Shown piece after piece: positions 54,935-63,247 of a stretch of DNA of 64,000 bases (its first letter is position 1; each line of letters opens with the position of its first letter). A model generated the notes under the pieces. The model saw only the letters and a list, made by a program, of their open reading frames with translations. It was not told the origin of the DNA and did not search any database. The position numbers and the translations under genes are program-made. Source of the stretch: Nocardia sp. NBC_01329 (GTDB lineage: Bacteria; Actinomycetota; Actinomycetes; Mycobacteriales; Mycobacteriaceae); the NCBI RefSeq assembly GCF_035956715.1, contig NZ_CP108381.1:310001-374000 (forward strand), written 5' to 3'.

Positions 54935-55858
54935 TCATCCTAGGTCGCGCAGTGGTAGCTGATCGACGGCTTGCCGCAGGAAACCGGCCATTTCGGTCAA
55001 TGCCGCGGCAGCTTGACCGATCAGGGCGGCCTGTAGCTGGGCGACATGCCAGAGTCCCCGGCTCTCGGTGAAGGACACCTCCACCCCGGCATCCCGCAGC
55101 GCCGCCGTGAGGGAGACGCACTGCGGGTGCAGTAGCTCGTCGACATCGGCTTGGATGTAGACCGGGGGCAGCCCGGCGAGGACACCGCGCAGCGGGGCGT
55201 AACCGGGGTCGGCGGGATCGCCCGCCCCCAGGTAGGCCGTGGCGCAGGCACGCGACCAGGGGCCGTTGACGACCAGATCGCGGGGGCGTTCGGCGAGCTC
55301 GTTCGGGTCGACCCACGGCGCGATCAGACCGAGCGCGGCCGGTGTGTACCCGTGCCGGGCGATGAGCCGCTGGGCCAGCGCCAGCGACAGGCCGCCGCCG
55401 GCCGAGTCTCCGGCGATCGCGATCCGTTCCGGCCGGTAACCGCGTTCGGTGACCAGTTCGAGGAAGGCGGCCTCCGCATCGTCCAGCGCCGCCGGGTAGG
55501 CGTGTTCGGGTGCCAGCCGATAGTCGATCGCGTAGACCGGCAGCCCGGTTCCGGCGGCGAGCCGCCCGTTGAGCGATCGATGCGTAGCCAGCGAACCCAC
55601 GGCGTACCCGCCGCCGTGCAGATACAGCACGGCGGCGGGTTCGGCGGGAACGGGGGTAGGTGGTGCGAGCCGTTCGGCCGGGCGGCCACCCAGCCGGATC
55701 CGCTCGACCCGGACACCGGGGGGTACGGGCTGCAACGTCGAACCGGCATCGATCAGGGTTCGCTGGACTCGCCAGGGCAGCCGGGAGTGCAGCGCCACCC
55801 GGTACATCGGGCCCAGGATCGCCCGCGCCAGCGGCAATGGCAGCGCGATATCTCGCAT
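54935..55858 (-). CDS. HSL-family carboxylesterase (LipR-like)
   Basis: 307-residue alpha/beta hydrolase of the hormone-sensitive lipase family. HGGGYAVGS is the oxyanion hole, GDSAGGGLSLAL carries the nucleophile Ser, and the late Asp (QADVDELLHP) and His (LWHVAQL) complete the triad. ATG 55858 has AAGGAA upstream. It follows the SDR gene by 22 bp, and its order with BVMO and SDR recalls mymA-lipR-sadH. Confidence 0.9.
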   Translation of the reverse strand: MRDIALPLPLARAILGPMYRVALHSRLPWRVQRTLIDAGSTLQPVPPGVRVERIRLGGRPAERLAPPTPVPAEPAAVLYLHGGGYAVGSLATHRSLNGRLAAGTGLPVYAIDYRLAPEHAYPAALDDAEAAFLELVTERGYRPERIAIAGDSAGGGLSLALAQRLIARHGYTPAALGLIAPWVDPNELAERPRDLVVNGPWSRACATAYLGAGDPADPGYAPLRGVLAGLPPVYIQADVDELLHPQCVSLTAALRDAGVEVSFTESRGLWHVAQLQAALIGQAAAALTEMAGFLRQAVDQLPLRDLG

Positions 55859-55880
55859 CTCGTTCCTTCTTCGGTACCGA

Positions 55881-56717
55881 TCAGGGCAGAAAGCGTCGTT
55901 CGACGCCGACCGCGATGCGCTGGTAGCCCGCGGCGGTGGTGCGCACGAACAGGTCCAGCAGTTTGGCCTCCCAGCCGATGAGCACCCGGCCACGACCCTT
56001 GCGGACTCCGTCGACGATGGTCTGCGCGGCCATTTCGGGGCTGTGGATGGCGAGGTACTTGTCGAACATCGAACTGGCTTCCGCGCCGTCGATATCGTCG
56101 CTGTAGGTGGCGTTGCGGGCGACGGCGGTCTTGATGCCGCCGGGGTGGACGCAGGTGACCTTTACCGGCGTGCGATCCACCAGCATTTCCTGGCGCAGCG
56201 CCTCGGTGAAACCGCGGACCGCGAACTTCGCCGAGTTGTAGGCCGCCTGGCCGGGCACCGCGATCAGGCCGAAGAGGCTGGACACGTTCACTACGTGACC
56301 GTCGCCGGATTCGATGAGATAGGGCAGGAACGCCTTGGTCCCGTTCACCACACCCCAGAAATCGACATCCATGATGCGTTCGATGTCTTTGAAGTCGGTT
56401 TTGACGATATCGCCGTGATGGGCGATACCCGCATTGTTGTAGATCTGGTGGACGACGCCGAAGTGGTGTTTCACCGCGTCGGCGTACAGCAGTACGGCCT
56501 CGCGTTCGGCCACGTTCAGCCGGTCGGATTTCACCTCCGCGCCCAGCTCTTCGCAGCGACGGGTGGTTTCGGCAAGGCCTTCGGTATCGATATCGGAAAG
56601 CGCCAGTTTCGCGCCGCGCCGGGCGAGATTGACGGCCAGCGCCCGCCCGATCCCGGAGCCGGCTCCGGTGATGACACAGACTTTGTTGCGGAAGTAGGAA
56701 TCAGAATTGTTGCTCAC
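55881..56717 (-). CDS. short-chain dehydrogenase/reductase (SadH-like)
   Basis: 278 residues, classical SDR: TGAGSGIGRA for NAD(P), NNAGI, catalytic Ser in NVSSLFGL and YNSAK (Tyr-x3-Lys). A C-terminal extension (GWEAKLLDLFVRTTAAGYQRI) is typical of SadH-type lipid SDRs. The GTG start overlaps the BVMO stop by 4 bp. Likely acts on a fatty alcohol, aldehyde or ketone. Confidence 0.9.
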   Translation of the reverse strand: MSNNSDSYFRNKVCVITGAGSGIGRALAVNLARRGAKLALSDIDTEGLAETTRRCEELGAEVKSDRLNVAEREAVLLYADAVKHHFGVVHQIYNNAGIAHHGDIVKTDFKDIERIMDVDFWGVVNGTKAFLPYLIESGDGHVVNVSSLFGLIAVPGQAAYNSAKFAVRGFTEALRQEMLVDRTPVKVTCVHPGGIKTAVARNATYSDDIDGAEASSMFDKYLAIHSPEMAAQTIVDGVRKGRGRVLIGWEAKLLDLFVRTTAAGYQRIAVGVERRFLP

Positions 56718-58261
56718 GGTGCGGTCACCACTTTCAGATCAGGTCGAGCGGATGCGTCGGCAGCCGTCGTCGTATCGTAGGCGGCGACATCGAATTTCCT
56801 TGTGATCCGGCGGAATTCGAAGGTGAAGTCCGGCCAGAGGGTCGTGTTGTTGCCGTGCTTGTCCAGGTACCAGCTGGCGCAGCCGCCGGTACTCCAGACG
56901 CTCTTGGTGAGTTTCTTCTGCAGGGCGGTGTTGTAGGCGTCCTGCGCCGAACGGCGCACTTCGACCGTGCGCAGATCCCGGCGTTCGAAGGCCGCCAGCG
57001 CGTCGGCGATGTAGTTGATCTGGGATTCGATCATGTACACCATCGAAGTGTGGCCCAGGCCGACGTTGGGGCCGAGTAGGAAGAACATATTCGGGAAATT
57101 CGCGATCGCCGAACCCTTGTAACCCTGCTGGCCGATATCGTCGAACACCTCGGTCAGGCTGCGGCCGTCGCGGCCGTAGATGGTTTCGTAGGCCGGGGAA
57201 TCGGTGACGTGGAATCCGGTGGCGACCACGATCGCGTCGACCTCGCGTTCCGTGCCGTCCTTCGTCACGATCGACTTCGCGCGGATCTCGGCGATCCCGT
57301 CGGTGACCACGTCGACGTTGTCGCGGTCCAGGGCCGGGTAGTACTCGTTGGAGATCAGCATGCGTTTGCAGCCGATCCGGAAGTTCGGGGTGACCTTCTT
57401 GCGGAGTTCGGGATCGCGGATCTCGATGGCCAGTTTGGCCTTGGCCAGCGCCTCGAAACCACGCATCAGCGGCGGGAATTTCGCCAGACCGACGACCTGG
57501 GTTTCGCGGGCGGCGTAGATCGCGGCCCGTGACAGCCGCTGCGCGCCCGGGATGTGTTTGAACGCCAACCGCTCGGGCAACAGGTAGGGGCGGTCCATCC
57601 GGGGCAGCAGCCAGGGCGCGGTGCGCTGGTAGACGTCGAGATGCGCGACGCTGCCGGCGATGGCCGGAACGATCTGGATGGCCGACGCGCCGGTGCCGAT
57701 GACCGCGACCCGTTTACCCGCGAGATCGGAATCGTGATTCCACCGGGCCGAATGGAAGATCTCGCCCTCGAAGCTGTTGATGCCTTTGATGTCGGGCAGA
57801 TTGGGCTCGCAGAGCGCGCCGACCGCGGACACCACGGTGTCGGCGGTGAAATCACCTCGGCTGGTGGTCACTTCCCATTGCGCGGTCTCGGCGTTCCAGC
57901 GGGCGCCGGTGACATCGCAGTCGAAAAGGTGCTTGTCGCGCACGTTGTACTTGCCCGCGACGCCCTGGATGTAGGCCTGGATCTCGCTCTGCCGGGAGAA
58001 CGATCGCGACCAGTCCGGGTTGAGGGCGAACGAGTACGAGTACAGGTGCGAGGGCACATCGCATGCGGCACCTGGGTAGGTGTTGTCACGCCAGGTCCCA
58101 CCGACATCGCTACCGCGTTCCAGAACGAGGAAATCCTCGCGGCCCTGCTGGGTCAGCCGGATGGCGAGGCCGAGACCGGCGAAACCGCTGCCGATGATGA
58201 TCGTCCGCAGATGGCGGGGGGGCTGGTTAGCGACAGCTTTGTCTGTAACCTTGCGACTCAT
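56714..58261 (-). CDS. Baeyer-Villiger flavin monooxygenase (MymA-like)
   Basis: 515 residues. FAD motif IIIGSGFAGLGLAI, NADPH motif VIGTGASAIQ, and the BVMO fingerprint FEGEIFHSARW (FxGxxxHxxxW). It converts ketones to esters or oxidises related substrates. The downstream SDR and esterase could supply the ketone and hydrolyse the ester. ATG 58261 is leaderless with TTGACT-17-TACGCT upstream. A divergent TetR gene lies 67 bp away. Confidence 0.92.
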   Translation of the reverse strand: MSRKVTDKAVANQPPRHLRTIIIGSGFAGLGLAIRLTQQGREDFLVLERGSDVGGTWRDNTYPGAACDVPSHLYSYSFALNPDWSRSFSRQSEIQAYIQGVAGKYNVRDKHLFDCDVTGARWNAETAQWEVTTSRGDFTADTVVSAVGALCEPNLPDIKGINSFEGEIFHSARWNHDSDLAGKRVAVIGTGASAIQIVPAIAGSVAHLDVYQRTAPWLLPRMDRPYLLPERLAFKHIPGAQRLSRAAIYAARETQVVGLAKFPPLMRGFEALAKAKLAIEIRDPELRKKVTPNFRIGCKRMLISNEYYPALDRDNVDVVTDGIAEIRAKSIVTKDGTEREVDAIVVATGFHVTDSPAYETIYGRDGRSLTEVFDDIGQQGYKGSAIANFPNMFFLLGPNVGLGHTSMVYMIESQINYIADALAAFERRDLRTVEVRRSAQDAYNTALQKKLTKSVWSTGGCASWYLDKHGNNTTLWPDFTFEFRRITRKFDVAAYDTTTAADASARPDLKVVTAP

Positions 58262-58267
58262 ATAGTC

Positions 58268-58322
58268 AGCGTAAGGGCTTATTGAGTCGCAGTCAACAGT
58301 ATTGAACGGCATTCAGTAGGAT
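58268..58322. promoter_or_regulatory. divergent promoters and operators of BVMO and TetR genes
   Basis: Minus promoter: TTGACT (58291-58296), 17 bp, TACGCT (58268-58273). Operators: TTGA-N7-TCAA (58282-58296) and TATTGAA-5-TTCAGTA (58300-58318), centres 20 bp apart. The plus -10 TAGGAT (58317-58322) overlaps the second and is 6 nt from GTG 58329. Confidence 0.75.
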
Positions 58323-58328
58323 GGACAG

Positions 58329-58961
58329 GTGAGTACGAGCCCGGAAGCACCCGTCAAGCGCGTCCGATTGAGCCCGGGCGAACGGAAGACGCAGCTGATA
58401 GCCCTCGGCGTCGAGATGCTCGGCGAACGCGCGATCGAGGACATTTCGGTCAGCGAGATCGCGGCCCAGGCGGGGATCTCGCGGGGCCTGCTGTTCCACT
58501 ATTTCCCCACCAAACAGGACTTCCAGCTCGAAGTCGTCCGCCACGCGAACGCCGAACTACTGGCCCGCGTCGTCCCCGACCCCACGCTGAGCCTGTTCGA
58601 TATGCTGCGCGACTCGGTGGGTCGCTATATCGACTACGTCAGCGAGAACCGCACCTCGTACCTGGCCCTGCTGCGGGGCCCTACCAGTTCCAGCCCCGAG
58701 CTGGTCGGCATGGTGGAGCAGACCCGGCGCGCGATCGTCGACATCATCCTCGCCCAGGTACCGCTGTCCCCGGAGGAACGCGAACAGCCCCGCCTGGTCC
58801 TCGTGGTCCGGGGCTGGGTCGCCTTCACCGAAGAAACCACCCTGTCGTGGCTGCGCGGCGAACCCATCTCCCGGGAAGACCTGATCGAACTGCTGGTGGA
58901 GTCGCTGCTCGCGCTGTCGATGGCGGTGAACCCGGCGCTGGCCGCGGCACTGCGCGCCTGA
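58329..58961 (+). CDS. TetR-family regulator of the BVMO operon
   Basis: 210 residues. HTH at residues 18-63 (ERKTQLIALGVEMLGERAIE, then SVSEIAAQAGISRGLLFHYFPTK). The GTG start is leaderless with TAGGAT 6 nt upstream. Twin operators in the 67-bp divergent region suggest it represses both itself and the BVMO-SDR-esterase operon. The effector is unknown; a fatty acid or sterol-like ligand would fit the enzymes. Confidence 0.88.
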   Translation: MSTSPEAPVKRVRLSPGERKTQLIALGVEMLGERAIEDISVSEIAAQAGISRGLLFHYFPTKQDFQLEVVRHANAELLARVVPDPTLSLFDMLRDSVGRYIDYVSENRTSYLALLRGPTSSSPELVGMVEQTRRAIVDIILAQVPLSPEEREQPRLVLVVRGWVAFTEETTLSWLRGEPISREDLIELLVESLLALSMAVNPALAAALRA

Positions 58962-59451
58962 AGGTCACCGCCATCGGTCCTCGGTACGGGCCGGCGGGGT
59001 CGGAGCCGACGACTCGTACCGAGAGGCGGCAGTGCTCGGCGGCGCTCGGGACCTCTGAGACAACCCGGCTCGACCACTCGAAAAAATCTGCAGCGGCAAC
59101 AGTAGACATTCCAACCAAGGTGCGGTAACTTCTGTCTCGTCGGAAACGAAGGAAGTATCCAAAGGGCACGGGAGATGACGAACTGCCCGTGAGGACAGGA
59201 CCGGCGGGCGCAGCCACGGGACCAGCATGTACGACGGTCCCACCGCCCACCGGGAAGCACGTGAAGTTGCACGGAAAGAAGAGGAAGTACCACGAGAAGA
59301 AAGGAGGCGTTGCCCGTCGGGTCGCCCACGAAGTTATGTGGTCGGGGTGATCACCGACGTTTCGGTTACATGTCGGAAGACGAAGTAATTCCCCCTTTCA
59401 ACGCCCCGGCGCCACAGGCGCCGGGGCACTTCGGCGTCCGGAGGCCGCACG
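58962..59451. other. 490-bp leader region before the MerR-like gene
   Basis: No confident gene. A 53-codon frame (59227-59388) in the same frame as the MerR gene ends at TAA. CACGGG/CCCGTG arms (59167-59192) could fold. A perfect hairpin at 59403-59427 and GGAGG at 59440 follow. TAACTT near 59127 is a -10 candidate, so this may be a long 5' leader. Confidence 0.45.
59403..59427 (+). promoter_or_regulatory. perfect hairpin just before the MerR-like ribosome site
   Basis: GCCCCGGCGCC-aca-GGCGCCGGGGC, 11-bp stem, ending 12 nt before GGAGG (59440-59444). It could act as terminator, attenuator or translational block. Confidence 0.7.
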
Positions 59452-59766
59452 ATTTCTGAACCCACGACCGCGAACGAGAAGTTCGACGATGACGACTACC
59501 CCGCCTACACCATGGGCCGGGCCGCCGACCTGCTCGGCACCACCCAAGCGTTCCTGCGCACCTTGGACGACGCGAAACTGATCGTTCCGCAACGCTCGCC
59601 CGGCGGGCACCGCCGCTACTCCCGATACCAGCTACGTATCGCCGCCCGCGCCCGCGAACTCGTGGACTCCGGCACCCCCCTGGAAGCCGCGTGCCGGATC
59701 ATCATCCTCGAAGACCAACTCGCCGAAGCCCGCGAAATCAACGCCACACTCACGCAGCAGGACTGA
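59452..59766 (+). CDS. MerR-like HTH regulator with no canonical start codon
   Basis: 104 codons if read from ATT 59452. The body is a MerR-type winged helix: DDDDYPAYTMGRAADLLGTT, SPGGHRRYSRYQLRIAARAR and ACRIIILEDQLAEAREINA. It is a short MerR form without a dimer/effector domain. The first ATG is at 59512, inside the domain. GGAGG (59440-59444) lies 7 nt before ATT, and no ATG, GTG, TTG or CTG exists in frame between the TAA at 59386 and 59512. Related proteins in my memory start MTISE, so an ATG deletion or non-AUG start is likely. Confidence 0.7.
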   Translation: MSEPTTANEKFDDDDYPAYTMGRAADLLGTTQAFLRTLDDAKLIVPQRSPGGHRRYSRYQLRIAARARELVDSGTPLEAACRIIILEDQLAEAREINATLTQQD

Positions 59767-60032
59767 TCCGCCCTTCCCGGAGTTCCTCGATGAGGGTCAG
59801 CGTTCGAGTTCGAGATCGGCCAAGGTCAGAAGGGCCCCGCAGGCCCAGGACGTCCGCACCATATAGGAGCCGACGGGAACAGAAACCCGCGCGATCCGCG
59901 CGGGTTTCGGCCCATGGGGGCCAGTGACGAGAAAAGTCGCCGATGCCGCGTATCCCCAACACCGCAGCGGCTTCGGCCACCGATACCCCAGCACCGACCA
60001 ACCCGACCAGCTGACCACCGAGGCACCTCGCA
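59767..60032. other. minus-strand coding remnant
   Basis: The minus strand reads GLVGAGVSVAEAAAVLGIRG, a helix-turn-helix-like stretch, then shifts frame. No intact gene is seen. Probably a decayed DNA-binding or recombinase gene. Confidence 0.35.
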
Positions 60033-60314
60033 GTGGTTGCGTTGCGCGATTCTGCTGTGCTCGCGGTCGCCGAGCCACGGGTGATCGCGTCCGATAACGG
60101 TGTGGGCGAGTCAGGTCCCCTGACCTTTGTCGACGCACCCGAGCTGGTGACTGCCCTGTCCGATCGAGCCGAGCGAGCAGGGTTCGAAGTACTTACTGAG
60201 ACCGAACTCGCTCGGCCTTTCGATGCGGCGGCCTGGCCTGAGCTAGACCAAGCCGAAATCCGCTTCTGGCAGCCAGGGACTGTCGGTGACGCTCTCTTCA
60301 ACTTCTGGGACTGA
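60033..60314 (+). CDS. orphan hypothetical protein (93 aa)
   Basis: 93 residues, not recognised. Balanced composition with no low-complexity and the C-terminal pattern IRFWQPGTVGDALFNFWD suggests real coding. No signal peptide or membrane helix. The GTG at 60033 is the start taken. It lies between two gene remnants in accessory DNA. Confidence 0.55.
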   Translation: MVALRDSAVLAVAEPRVIASDNGVGESGPLTFVDAPELVTALSDRAERAGFEVLTETELARPFDAAAWPELDQAEIRFWQPGTVGDALFNFWD

Positions 60315-60374
60315 ACGGCTGCTACGCCGGCGGCGTTCCGAACTCGGCTCGGCGCTACCAGCCAGACCCGCCCC

Positions 60375-60548
60375 ACTCGGTGATACCGAATTTGCCGGCC
60401 AGCACCGATTTCGATTCCCCTGCGGCGGCTCGCTCCCACAGGTGGGTGATCTGTTCGGTGGACAGGCCGGTGCGCGGCCGGTGTAGGCGTCGCGGGCTTT
60501 GGCGGCGGCGATCGCGTTGGCGTTCCAGAATCTTGTCGGTGAAGGTCT
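60375..60548 (-). pseudogene. C-terminal remnant of a serine resolvase/invertase
   Basis: One minus frame reads NANAIAAAKARDAYTGR. A second continues PRTGLSTEQITHLWERAAAG, then ESKSVLAGKFGIT. Joined they form the linker and HTH of a Tn3-type resolvase, with a frameshift near 60478. The catalytic domain is absent. Confidence 0.6.
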
Positions 60549-60736
60549 ACTCCAAATAGACGCACAGGATTTGGGAAAGAGATATTGGGGAGCGGCATTA
60601 GTTTCCGGGATTGTGGAACCACGGCCCTGGCCGGTGCGTCTAGCTCTTCGTACCCCAGCGCCACACACCGATCCTGGCCCTCGGACGCTGATCTGGGCGG
60701 CCAACACGATCCGCAACGGCGGTAGGGTCCGTTGCT

Positions 60737-61216
60737 GTGCCCGTGAACCCGAATGACCTCCTCACCGAGGGCGCTGCGATACGCCTGGCCGGCGACAACG
60801 TCATCGGAGATGAGAACCAGGGCGGATTCACCTGGCTGTTCGATCCATCGCGCCCCGACCCTGAGGTATGGATCGACCAGGACGGGTTCGAGCTGCGCCG
60901 CGAGCACCAGCCGATGAGCGGTTTCCTTCTCCAGTTCGCCCTGTACGAGGCCATGATGAACGCCCCCTACAAGGCCCTACACACGAATCTGGCCGCCGAG
61001 CACGTCGACACGCTGACAGCCACACTGACTCCGGTGCCGTGGGAAGCCTGGCGCTGGCCGAACGACTCCACACACTTCTACGTCGCACCCGGCGTCATCG
61101 CCGAGACGACGGACCAGCGGAACGGGAACACCTCGGTGTGGGTCGGCGCGGTACATCGCAGCGTTCTCCGGCCACTGAGGCAGCTCGGAATCCCGTGGAC
61201 CAACTTCGACGGCTGA
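60737..61216 (+). CDS. orphan hypothetical protein (159 aa)
   Basis: 159 residues, no family recognised. It is Trp-rich (FTWLFDPSRPDPEVWIDQDG, VPWEAWRWPNDSTHFYVAPG, VWVGAVHRSVLRPL), soluble, with mixed alpha/beta look. Size and Trp content are reminiscent of immunity or SUKH-like proteins, but that is only an impression. GTG 60737 start. Flanked by resolvase remnant and gene-poor DNA. Confidence 0.6.
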   Translation: MPVNPNDLLTEGAAIRLAGDNVIGDENQGGFTWLFDPSRPDPEVWIDQDGFELRREHQPMSGFLLQFALYEAMMNAPYKALHTNLAAEHVDTLTATLTPVPWEAWRWPNDSTHFYVAPGVIAETTDQRNGNTSVWVGAVHRSVLRPLRQLGIPWTNFDG

Positions 61217-61605
61217 GCCGCCGGCACTGGCATATGGCCGCCTGCCACAGGGTCGAAAAGATTTCCCGCACGGCCGAACTCACCGGACATACCCCAACCC
61301 GCCCTCCGGCCGCCGCAGCACATCGGGGAACGCCCTGAAGCGAGGCGCCGAATCACCGCCAGGTCCGGCGACCAGCAGTCCAGGTCAGATCCGGCCAACC
61401 ACCCGACGCTACTGACATCCTGTCGCCGGTCAGCATGTTAGCGTGACGATCGGTATCTCATCCCTGCACAGGGATCCGTCGATATTTATGGGCCGAATGG
61501 GCTATCCGGCCAACGGGTGAGCGTAACGGTCAGCGGGCCCACTTCCGGGCCTACTACACAGCGGACGGAGTCGGTGCGCCGGTTCTCGGATCGTCGGCAC
61601 CCGGG
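61217..61605. other. 389-bp gene-poor stretch
   Basis: I see no gene, RNA or repeat that I can support here. Confidence 0.4.
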
Positions 61606-61884
61606 CTAGGGATATCGCCTCTCGCCCAGCGCGGGGCGCCGAGGGTGGGCGGCGGCGCGAATGAATCGGGCCGCCGCCTTCATGTCCAGCGAGGTAGGAC
61701 GTGCTTCCGCCTTCGCGACCGACTGGGCCGACTGCGCCTTCCGGCGCGTCGCGTCGAATCCGAGCTGGTCCTCGGCCACCTGTGCCGCCGCGACGTAGCC
61801 GACAGGATTGTCCTCGAACGGCATCGATGTCGATACGATCGCCGCCCCGAAAGTATCGATACGCCTTGTCGCGCTGAGGATCAC
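61606..61884 (-). CDS. possible hypothetical protein (92 aa)
   Basis: 92 codons from GTG 61884. The middle (IVSTSMPFEDNPVGYVAAAQ, then VAEDQLGFDATRRKAQSAQS) looks plausibly coding, but there is no recognised domain and no clear SD. It follows the membrane protein by 33 bp on the same strand. It could be a remnant. Confidence 0.35.
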   Translation of the reverse strand: MILSATRRIDTFGAAIVSTSMPFEDNPVGYVAAAQVAEDQLGFDATRRKAQSAQSVAKAEARPTSLDMKAAARFIRAAAHPRRPALGERRYP

Positions 61885-61917
61885 GCTGAGTTGGCGCAGT
61901 GGACGGTAGCGCAGCGT

Positions 61918-62505
61918 TCAGCTGGAAAGCATCCCGGTCGCTCTGAGCACCGCGGGGAGGATGACGAGGACGCTGCCCAACACAAGCGGTCCCCCGCATA
62001 TGCCCAGCAGGACTTCGCGCTTTCCCAGGCCGGCGCGCCTGGCGTATGAGACCGCGAGGATTCCGAATCCCGCGGCCGCGAGGAGAAAGGCGAACACATA
62101 CCCCCCCGATGCGAGATCGAGGCGCTCCGCGTCGCCTGCCACACCGGTCAGCATGACTGCCGCCTGGGTGAGGCTGCCCGCGACGTAGATGACCACTGTC
62201 GAGAAGGCAGCCCACAGGAGGGTGCCCACGGCTTTCGGCTGGAGGAACTTCGGCGGCTGGGTAACGGCGAGCACCGCCACAGCCACGCCGAGAAGCTTCA
62301 GGACGGCGACGTACCAGTTCATCACCGAAATCGCTTCCGCCTCCGCGGCATGCGGCCCGGTAGCGAACTTGTCGGTGACCTCGAACCAGACGCTGATCGC
62401 TGCGAATATCGCGCACCACACCGCAGCCAGCACGCCCACGGTAGTCACGAGCTTGGTGGGCGGAGCGATGTGGTGGGGGCTGTTGTCGATAGGCGTGAGT
62501 GTCAT
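61918..62505 (-). CDS. five-helix membrane protein
   Basis: 195 residues with about five transmembrane helices (near 20-40, 68-85, 95-115, 135-152, 165-185). Not recognised. ATG 62505 has GGAAGGA 7 nt upstream. It is divergent from a TetR gene with a palindromic operator 82 bp upstream, so it is its likely target. Confidence 0.75.
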   Translation of the reverse strand: MTLTPIDNSPHHIAPPTKLVTTVGVLAAVWCAIFAAISVWFEVTDKFATGPHAAEAEAISVMNWYVAVLKLLGVAVAVLAVTQPPKFLQPKAVGTLLWAAFSTVVIYVAGSLTQAAVMLTGVAGDAERLDLASGGYVFAFLLAAAGFGILAVSYARRAGLGKREVLLGICGGPLVLGSVLVILPAVLRATGMLSS

Positions 62506-62586
62506 GTGTGAGTCCTTCCGGTCGCGGTTCGGGTCGGTGCCCTGGAGGAGAGGAAGAGGCGAACCGCAGAGCCCATTAGCAGAATC

Positions 62587-62610
62587 GTTCTAGACTGTAG
62601 ATTCTAGAAC
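62587..62610. promoter_or_regulatory. perfect palindrome GTTCTAGA-N8-TCTAGAAC, TetR operator
   Basis: 8-bp perfect arms (62587-62594 and 62603-62610) directly before GTG 62611. A TAGATT -10 (62598-62603) sits inside, 7 nt from the GTG. Confidence 0.8.
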
Positions 62611-63219
62611 GTGGATTCGTCAACGCTGTACCCTGTTCTGGTGCCCTCCGCCAAGTTCACCCCCGACGGGATCCTCGACGCCTGCGCCCACGAAGTGCTT
62701 CTGCACGGCGCGGACGTGCGAATCGCAGACATCGCTCGCCGACTGGAGGCTCCGACCGGGTCGATCTATCATCGGTTCCGGTCACGCGAGGAACTCCTCG
62801 TCTGTCTGTGGCTTCGCAGCGTCCGACGCTTCCATATCGATTACCTCGCGGCCGGAGACCATGAAGACCCAGAGCATGCTCTCCTGGGCATGGCCGAGTG
62901 CGTAGTGACGTTCACCCGAGACCATCCGCAGGAGGCTGTCGCTATGACGCTGTACCGGCAGTCACGGCTGGTACAGACGGCGCCCGAGTCCTGTCGGGAG
63001 GAGGTCGAGCAGGTCAACGAAGGGATCCATCGCCGCCTCGCGGAACTGACCGATCTGCGTTATCCGCTGCCGACCGATCGCCACCGGTCCCTCGTGCGCG
63101 TCGCCGCGGCCGAAGGGCCCTACGGGCTGGTGCGGCCCTACCTGCGAAACGCGGTGCCCGACTGGATGCCCGAGGTCGTCGTGGCGAGCTCGAGAGCCAT
63201 CCTCGAGCTCGGCGACTGA
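62611..63219 (+). CDS. TetR-family regulator
   Basis: 202 residues. HTH: GILDACAHEVLLHGADVRIA, then DIARRLEAPTGSIYHRFRSR. Leaderless GTG 62611 with a TAGATT box in its own operator. Divergent from the five-helix membrane protein, which it probably represses together with itself. Confidence 0.88.
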   Translation: MDSSTLYPVLVPSAKFTPDGILDACAHEVLLHGADVRIADIARRLEAPTGSIYHRFRSREELLVCLWLRSVRRFHIDYLAAGDHEDPEHALLGMAECVVTFTRDHPQEAVAMTLYRQSRLVQTAPESCREEVEQVNEGIHRRLAELTDLRYPLPTDRHRSLVRVAAAEGPYGLVRPYLRNAVPDWMPEVVVASSRAILELGD

Positions 63220-63247
63220 GGGTGCAGGCCACGTCAGCCAGGTGATA

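Noticed and set aside
61502..62419. 305-codon minus frame over the membrane protein
   Set aside because: Arg/Gly-rich shadow of the 61918-62505 gene.
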